DNA from: Lachnospiraceae bacterium
GTDB taxonomy: Bacteria > Bacillota > Clostridia > Lachnospirales > Lachnospiraceae
DNA: 9,676 nt
Reading direction: 5' to 3'
Assembly: GCA_014804285.1 (NCBI GenBank)
Contig: JAAVAA010000044.1
Coordinates: 16,676 to 26,351 of the forward strand
Positions 5,490 to 9,676 of the stretch are shown piece after piece. The notes beneath the pieces were generated by a model. The model did not search any database and was not told the DNA's origin. It saw only the letters and a list, made by a program, of their open reading frames with translations. The stretch's first letter is position 1, and every line of letters starts with the position of its first letter. The translations under genes were made by a program, and so were the position numbers.

Positions 5490-5975
5490 ATGGAAATCGA
5501 ACGCAAATTTTTGATCAAAGAACTGCCTGAAAATCTCTCCTCTTACCAATTCCTTACCCTTGAACAAGCCTATCTATGCACTGACCCTGTTGTCCGCATC
5601 AGACGTCAGGATCAGGAATATTACCTGACCTATAAGGGAAAAGGGCTTATGGCAAGGGAAGAATACAATCTTCCTTTAAATGAGCATGCCTACCGGCATC
5701 TCCTTGAAAAGGCGGATGGCGCAATCATCTCCAAAAAGCGGTATCTGATTCCCATTGCAAACCCTTCTTTTGCGGAGGGGTTCGCGGTTCCGAGCCAGCC
5801 CTTAGACTTGAAAATTGAACTGGATATTTTTGACCCGCCTTTTGCCCCTCTTATCATTGCCGAGGTGGAATTTCCGGATGAAAAAACGGCAAATGCTTTT
5901 CTTCCTCCTGACTGGTTTTGGGAAGATGTGACCAATGATCCAAAATATCACAATTCCAATCTCTCCCGTCAGTGA
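5490..5975 (+). CDS. CYTH domain protein (triphosphate tunnel metalloenzyme family)
   Basis: A single CYTH domain of 161 residues. CYTH enzymes form a beta-barrel tunnel that binds a triphosphate and two metal ions; bacterial members are inorganic triphosphatases, thiamine-triphosphatases or class IV adenylate cyclases. The signature EIERK (ExExK, residues 2-6) is at the very start. Further tunnel-type motifs are VRIRR (35-39), YLTYKGKG (45-52), REEYNL (56-61), KKRYLI (82-87), KIELDIF (108-114), AEVEFPDE (124-131) and the ending DVTND..YHNSNLS. All expected charged positions seem present, so it should be active; triphosphatase is the most likely activity for a stand-alone bacterial copy. The start has AGAAAGGA five bases upstream. 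It is convergent with malQ (21 bp apart) and terminates inside it. Confidence 0.9.
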   Translation: MEIERKFLIKELPENLSSYQFLTLEQAYLCTDPVVRIRRQDQEYYLTYKGKGLMAREEYNLPLNEHAYRHLLEKADGAIISKKRYLIPIANPSFAEGFAVPSQPLDLKIELDIFDPPFAPLIIAEVEFPDEKTANAFLPPDWFWEDVTNDPKYHNSNLSRQ

Positions 5976-5996
5976 TTCCAGCATTTACCGCTTTAG

Positions 5997-7478
5997 TCAA
6001 CTACGAACTCTTCCGTATAACTTTGAAATTTCATAAATCTTTTGGGCAAGCTCATCGGTAGTTTGCCCTTTTTGCATTCTCCACTTCCAGTTCTCTCCAA
6101 GTGTGGAAGGGATATTGATCCTGGCTTCTTTCCCCAGTCCCAAATAATCCTGCATGGGAATGATTGCCATATTTGAGACACTGGCAAGAGCCGCCCGTAT
6201 GAATTCCCACTCTATGTTTTTACTCCCTTTAAAATTTAAGTATCGTTTTGCAAAGTTTCGGTCCTTTCTGTTCATTGACTGAAACCAACCGACAGTAGTG
6301 TCATTATCATGAGTTCCTGTGTAAACTACTGAATTTTCCGTATAGTTGTGAGGAAGATAATCGCTATCTCCATCTGCATCAAACGCAAACTGTAAAATCT
6401 TCATCCCCGGATAACCGGTTCTCTTGACCAGCTTAATGACTGAGGGGGTCAAGAATCCCAGATCCTCAGCAATCACCTGCATATTACCAAGCTTCTCTTT
6501 AAGTACCTTAAACAGTTCATACCCCGGTCCCTTTTCCCAAGTACCAAACTCTGCAGTGGGATCTCCATAAGGAATGTTGTAATACTCATCAAAACCTCTG
6601 AAATGATCAATCCTTACCACGTCATAAAGCTTGAAGCAATGCGCAATTCTCTGTGTCCACCACGCAAATCCCGTCTTTTGGTGATAATCCCAGCGATAAA
6701 GCGGATTTCCCCATAATTGCCCGGTAGCTGAAAAGATATCCGGCGGACATCCTGCCACTCCTGTGGGCAGACCATCTTCATCAAATTGGAAAAGCTCCGG
6801 ATTTGCCCATGCATCCGCACTGTCAAACGCCACATAAATCGGGATATCTCCGATAATCTGAATTCCCTTATTGTTAGCATATTTCTTAAGACGCGTCCAC
6901 TGAGACGAAAACAAATACTGCTGATATTCATAAAAAAGAATTTCTTCTTTTAGCTTCATTTTATAGGAAGAAACTGCCTCCGGCCGCCGCAGCCGAATAT
7001 CTTCATCCCACTGTGACCAACTGATGCCGCCAAAAGAGCCTTTTACTGACATATAAAGCGCATAATCAGAGAGCCAATGATCGTTCTCCCGGACAAAGGC
7101 ATGGAAATCATCATTCTCTTCAATTTTGCTGTTCTCAAACGCCGTTCGCAGAACCTTAAAACGCGACTGATATATCTTCTCATAATCTACATATTCTTCA
7201 CTTCCGCCCCAGTCACACTCCTCACACTGCTTTTTGGTAAGACTCCCCTGGTCAACCAGTTCTTCCAGATCAATATAGTAAGGATTACCTGCAAAAGTAG
7301 AAAAGGATTGATAGGGTGAATCACCATATCCTGTCGGACCAAGAGGCAGAATCTGCCAGTATGTCTGGCCTGCTTGTTCCAAAAAATCCACAAATTCATA
7401 TGCTTCTTTTGAAAAGGTTCCGATTCCATACGCAGAAGGAATGCTGGATATCGGCAGTAAAACTCCACTTGCTCTCAT
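5997..7478 (-). CDS. malQ: 4-alpha-glucanotransferase (amylomaltase)
   Basis: A 493-residue GH77 enzyme that transfers alpha-1,4-glucan segments between maltodextrins in the cytoplasm (maltose and glycogen use). Family motifs are LPLGPTGYGDSPYQSFSTF near the N-terminus and DIPIYVAFDSADAWANPELF. The catalytic set is D291 in VRIDHFRGF (nucleophile), E338 in IAEDLG (acid/base) and D391 in YTGTHDND (transition-state stabiliser). These positions nearly coincide with Asp293, Glu340 and Asp395 of the Thermus enzyme. The start at 7478 (MRASGVLLPI) has GGAGG six bases upstream; the open frame to 7532 lacks homology. The gene is probably monocistronic. Its last roughly 75 bases contain the terminator of the convergent CYTH gene. 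No other glycogen or maltose gene is in view. Confidence 0.97.
   Translation of the reverse strand: MRASGVLLPISSIPSAYGIGTFSKEAYEFVDFLEQAGQTYWQILPLGPTGYGDSPYQSFSTFAGNPYYIDLEELVDQGSLTKKQCEECDWGGSEEYVDYEKIYQSRFKVLRTAFENSKIEENDDFHAFVRENDHWLSDYALYMSVKGSFGGISWSQWDEDIRLRRPEAVSSYKMKLKEEILFYEYQQYLFSSQWTRLKKYANNKGIQIIGDIPIYVAFDSADAWANPELFQFDEDGLPTGVAGCPPDIFSATGQLWGNPLYRWDYHQKTGFAWWTQRIAHCFKLYDVVRIDHFRGFDEYYNIPYGDPTAEFGTWEKGPGYELFKVLKEKLGNMQVIAEDLGFLTPSVIKLVKRTGYPGMKILQFAFDADGDSDYLPHNYTENSVVYTGTHDNDTTVGWFQSMNRKDRNFAKRYLNFKGSKNIEWEFIRAALASVSNMAIIPMQDYLGLGKEARINIPSTLGENWKWRMQKGQTTDELAQKIYEISKLYGRVRS
6044..6073 (+). terminator. Rho-independent terminator of the CYTH gene, inside malQ
   Basis: A 9-bp stem GGGCAAGCT/AGTTTGCCC (one G-T pair) with a 7-nt loop, followed by TTTTT (6069-6073) on the plus strand. 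It lies about 70 bases behind the CYTH stop and within the antisense 3' coding end of malQ. The matching tail for the minus strand is absent, so it should work for the CYTH transcript only. Confidence 0.75.
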
Positions 7479-7522
7479 TCTAAACCTCCAATACTGACTT
7501 CCATTCCTGTGTGTTCCCCAAA

Positions 7523-7551
7523 AGGATATCATTTACATATCGGTTTTGCAA
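7523..7551 (-). promoter_or_regulatory. malQ: probable malQ promoter
   Basis: Minus strand TTGCAA (7546-7551), 17 bases, TATCCT (7523-7528), about 45 bases before the malQ start. Each hexamer matches four of six consensus bases, so it may need activation or be weak. It lies in the 92-bp gap behind the kinase gene. Confidence 0.4.
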
Positions 7552-7561
7552 GTGCTTTCCA
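7546..7561 (-). promoter_or_regulatory. cre-like site (CcpA operator candidate) at the malQ promoter
   Basis: Minus strand TGGAAAGCACTTGCAA matches 13 of 16 positions of the catabolite-responsive element consensus and overlaps the -35 box. It lacks the normally well-kept central CG (it has CA), so binding is doubtful. A carbon-catabolite site would make sense for malQ. Confidence 0.3.
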
Positions 7562-7570
7562 AAACAATAC

Positions 7571-8113
7571 TCAGGTGATAGAATTTTCTTTCACATATTG
7601 CAGGAATTCAGGAGTTTTTGACCAGTATTTGATACCCCAATTTTCAAAATTCCACTCTTCCAAATATTCATTACACTCAAAATCAATATAATAGATTTCT
7701 TCGTTTTGCACTACGAAATTAGTTGGAAAATAGTCTATATTTGTATGGGCTGCATAAAGCAACCTACACATATAGCGCAACTGGTCAACATAAGCGGGTT
7801 TCATTTTATCCTGCAAAATCAGTTCATAAATGGTATCCCCTTCAATGAATTCTTTCAGAATGCGTTCTTTTTCTATATCAACAGCAATTAAGTCCGGAAT
7901 TTTTATCCCTATATCCTTTAGTCGTTTATAATCGTTTATCTCTGCCTCAATCTTATTCCCAAACTGGTAATAATCGCAGGGTTCATGATGAATCTGCTTC
8001 AAAACATATTTTCGGGTTCCATCGTCTGCCAAATATGAATACCCACCCTTCCCCTTTCCTAATAGCTTAAGTATTTCATATTCTTTTCCATTTACAGTCA
8101 TCTTCTTGTCCAT
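7571..8113 (-). CDS. small Bud32/RIO-like serine/threonine protein kinase
   Basis: A 180-residue kinase-fold protein, well below the about 250-300 residues of full Hanks-type kinases, with most of the C-lobe missing. The N-lobe is complete: glycine loop LLGKGKGGYSYL (17-28), ATP lysine K39 in YVLK, and a helix-C glutamate at E56 or E58. The catalytic loop reads NIDYFPTNFVV, giving D127 and N132 in the D-x4-N spacing. The metal-binding aspartate is D144 in YIDFE, where DFG has become DFE. This set is like Bud32, RIO and lipopolysaccharide-kinase-like proteins and suggests an active enzyme of unknown substrate. The start at 8113 has AGGG eight to nine bases upstream; an ATG at 8140 is possible. 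It lies 36 nt behind the membrane XRE regulator and is probably in its operon. Confidence 0.8.
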   Translation of the reverse strand: MDKKMTVNGKEYEILKLLGKGKGGYSYLADDGTRKYVLKQIHHEPCDYYQFGNKIEAEINDYKRLKDIGIKIPDLIAVDIEKERILKEFIEGDTIYELILQDKMKPAYVDQLRYMCRLLYAAHTNIDYFPTNFVVQNEEIYYIDFECNEYLEEWNFENWGIKYWSKTPEFLQYVKENSIT

Positions 8114-8149
8114 ATTTATTACCCTATTTCTCCTATGCATATTTTAAGT

Positions 8150-9016
8150 CTATGCATTCTCCCCTCTCCTCTTTTCATCCAAAACATATGCCTGATAAAT
8201 CATCAGTATCCCGATTGCAAGTTGTCCTAAGGAGCTGACTAAAAGAGTCAAGAGAAAACCAAGTCCCTTTTCTGCATCTACGTTTGAAATACCAATGGAC
8301 ATATCCATAAACATCAATCGAAAATGAGACACTTCCTGTATTACCATGAGAGTGCCTACAACATAGACCGGTATCGGTGAAATTCTTCTTTTTTCATGCG
8401 TAAAACTTCCAAAGAAAAACCGAATAACCAGCACCGCCTCTACAATATTGCAGACAAGCGTAAACCATGTTGCAAGCGTCACCTGCCCATTTCCTACAAA
8501 GATCGTCATTGTGCATACACCAATAAAAACAAACCAGACACGCAGGAATCCCGCGCTTAAAATAACTCCTGTTTTTCTTGGAGAGATTTCATTTCTAACT
8601 GAAAAATAAATCCCCGCTGCCATGGCCATAAAACTAATCCCATATCCCAAGACTGTGAAGATATCATATAGTCTGATTCGATAAGAGAATGCCGAATAAA
8701 CCAGACAGATTCCGATAAAAAGATATGAGATCGCTCCCATCGTATACAGGATAGTCTGTATGTAATGATCCCCATGCCTGAGCAAGATCGGTTCCTTTTC
8801 AATGTCCCGTTTAAATTCTTCCCCCGACAAAAGCTCATCAATGGAAGTCTCCAATACTTCCGCAATCTTTTTGGCAGTCACAAGATCAGGGTAGCGCGCT
8901 CCGCATTCCCATCGGGATACTGCTGCCCTGGTAACATATAGCTGATCTGCCATCGTCTGCTGAGTCATTCCCTTTCCTTCCCGCAGCTTTTTTACCTTTT
9001 CGCCAAATTCAATCAT
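8150..9016 (-). CDS. XRE-family HTH regulator with about six membrane segments
   Basis: A 288-residue protein. Residues 3-62 form a Cro/C1-type HTH (EKVKKLREGKGMTQQTMADQ, then TRAAVSRWECGARYPDL). A short linker (63-85) follows, and the rest is membrane: hydrophobic segments at about 88-110, 117-139, 150-174, 178-202, 215-233 and 251-279. There is a charged cytoplasmic tail. This architecture, a DNA-binding domain on the cytoplasmic side of a membrane domain, suggests a sensor of a membrane or cell-envelope signal; the ligand is unknown. The start has AAAGGAG nine bases upstream. A good promoter lies at 9073-9101, and the small kinase gene follows after 36 nt. It probably regulates its own operon; this is inference. 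Confidence 0.9.
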   Translation of the reverse strand: MIEFGEKVKKLREGKGMTQQTMADQLYVTRAAVSRWECGARYPDLVTAKKIAEVLETSIDELLSGEEFKRDIEKEPILLRHGDHYIQTILYTMGAISYLFIGICLVYSAFSYRIRLYDIFTVLGYGISFMAMAAGIYFSVRNEISPRKTGVILSAGFLRVWFVFIGVCTMTIFVGNGQVTLATWFTLVCNIVEAVLVIRFFFGSFTHEKRRISPIPVYVVGTLMVIQEVSHFRLMFMDMSIGISNVDAEKGLGFLLTLLVSSLGQLAIGILMIYQAYVLDEKRRGENA

Positions 9017-9072
9017 AACACTGCTCTCCTTTGCTTTTTCATGATCTGCTCATCATTGCCTGTGCTGAGAAT

Positions 9073-9101
9073 ATTATACGAAAAGACATCGCCCATGGAA
9101 A
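9073..9101 (-). promoter_or_regulatory. sigma-A promoter of the XRE/kinase operon with TTTCCA repeats
   Basis: Minus strand TTTCCA (9096-9101), 17 bases, TATAAT (9073-9078), giving a leader of about 50 nt. The -35 word recurs just upstream as GTTTCCA at 9121-9127 and 9132-9138, 11 bp apart (one helical turn). These repeats may be an operator, possibly for the XRE protein itself. Confidence 0.55.
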
Positions 9102-9143
9102 GAAACATCGTAATATCCGGTGGAAACAATATGGAAACATCTC

Positions 9144-9341
9144 TTATAAGCGCACATCCACCGGTGTGTATTGAAATGCAGGAGCTGAAAAAGCAGCTCC
9201 TACACCTTTATATCGCCTGTTATTATTTAAGAACGATTTAACAAAACGTCCAAAAAGGTAGCTTGATATCAAAAGAATCAATATGCTTTCTGCCACAGAT
9301 GCACTTACCCGATATCGATTAATTTTATCTTCCCAAACCAC
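9144..9341 (-). CDS. doubtful small membrane protein, 65 aa, GTG start
   Basis: A 65-residue reading frame starting at GTG, with AGGA six bases upstream and a TATACT-like -10 at about 9366-9371. One hydrophobic stretch (ESILILLISSYLFGRF, about 18-33) could span the membrane, between basic flanks. I recognise no family. Its 3' part contains an 8-bp hairpin (AGGAGCTG/CAGCTCCT, about 9180-9201) and reaches the upstream repeats of the XRE promoter. It may be a small protein, the remains of a larger one, or chance. Confidence 0.3.
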   Translation of the reverse strand: MVWEDKINRYRVSASVAESILILLISSYLFGRFVKSFLNNNRRYKGVGAAFSAPAFQYTPVDVRL

Positions 9342-9527
9342 TTCTTTTCCTGTTTTCTACAGTTAGTATATCGGAAATGTATGAAGTTTACCAGAACCCC
9401 ATGTTGTAAATAATTTTTTCTGTGGCAAACTATTTAGGAATATATTTTATATGGTGAATTTCAGATGGAGGGAAGATGAACCCTAGATAAATTAACGTTT
9501 AGCTGAGTTACGGAAATCAATATAAAG
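9342..9527. other. AT-rich intergenic stretch
   Basis: No gene or RNA is recognisable here on either strand. The only signals are a possible -10 (TATACT on the minus strand near 9366-9371) and CATACATT next to it, which resembles sporulation -10 boxes but lacks a convincing -35. Confidence 0.4.
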
Positions 9528-9660
9528 CCCGGATAGAATCAAATTCTACGTCGCCTCACTCTCGTTCTATAAAAAGCGTAACAGCACTAAGTTCGAAAAG
9601 AACCTCACTAAGTGCTGACGCTTTTTAAAGGGCTCCTTAAGAATTTGATTTCTATCCGGG
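9528..9660. repeat. nested inverted repeat of about 133 bp
   Basis: The outer arms (9528-9547 and 9640-9660) are complementary over 20 bp, with a single one-base insertion. The middle arms, AAAAAGCGT-CAGCACT type (9571-9588 and 9611-9626), differ by a one- to two-base bulge. The innermost hairpin is GTTC/GAAC (9591-9603), and a CACTAAG direct repeat occurs at 9585-9591 and 9606-9612. The whole could fold into one long interrupted hairpin in DNA or RNA. It encodes nothing recognisable. It may be a palindromic interspersed element (REP or MITE type), but no clear target duplication is visible at the edges. Confidence 0.7.
9571..9626. terminator. bidirectional terminator-like core of the nested repeat
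   Basis: The GC-containing stem GCGT-CAGCACT/AGTGCTG-ACGC is flanked by AAAAA on the left and TTTTT on the right, so either strand reads stem followed by a T-run. It could end a minus-strand gene entering from beyond the right edge of the window. The loop between the arms is long but contains its own small hairpin. Confidence 0.5.
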
Positions 9661-9676
9661 TTAAATTATTGGCTAA

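Noticed and set aside
9180..9201. AGGAGCTG/CAGCTCCT hairpin as a terminator
   Set aside because: No T-run follows on either strand.
9041..9241. Plus-strand open frame of 66 codons
   Set aside because: Runs antisense through the XRE promoter and has no ribosome binding site or recognisable motif.

Overview
The window looks like chromosomal DNA of an endospore-forming, low-to-moderate GC Clostridia (Bacillota), most like Lachnospiraceae. The reasons are an alpha/beta-type small acid-soluble spore protein with a sigma-G-like promoter, strong GGAGG-type ribosome binding sites, a greA downstream of a CBS-domain gene, a MalQ, and a DUF3800 gene with a structured leader. Species cannot be told from the sequence alone. 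Almost every gene is on the minus strand; the CYTH gene is the clear exception.

Layout from left to right. (1) 11-2045 holds housekeeping and sporulation genes on the minus strand: a DJ-1/PfpI-like gene, a two-CBS-domain gene and greA form one operon (promoter 2017-2045; the CBS and greA genes overlap by 16 nt). It is followed by a separately transcribed SASP gene with a sigma-G-like promoter and a long leader hairpin. (2) 2070-5324 is a visibly AT-richer accessory segment. A 93-aa protein of unknown function (leader promoter 5296-5324) precedes an AlbA_2/ATPase-like regulator. The regulator's winged-helix C-terminus is now in the -1 frame behind an A7 run in a lysine-rich 24-bp repeat tract. 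Directly after it comes a fic remnant: the N-terminus joined out of frame to an internal piece. Next is a DUF3800 gene with its own strong sigma-A promoter and a leader of four consecutive hairpins, and then a second fic fragment just behind the DUF3800 stop. The segment looks like a decaying defence or toxin-type island in which the DUF3800 unit may still be intact. (3) 5430-7561 holds a CYTH-domain phosphohydrolase-like gene (plus strand) convergent with malQ (minus strand). The CYTH terminator lies inside the malQ 3' coding end, and malQ has a promoter with a weak cre-like site. (4) 7571-9101 is a probable two-gene operon: an XRE-type HTH regulator with about six membrane segments, and a very small Bud32/RIO-like protein kinase. 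(5) 9144-9676 holds one doubtful small membrane ORF and a nested inverted repeat of about 133 bp whose core looks like a bidirectional terminator.

The points most worth following up are the -1-frame winged helix, the structured DUF3800 leader, and the pair of fic remnants around DUF3800, both recognisable as coding on the minus strand from third-position divergence.
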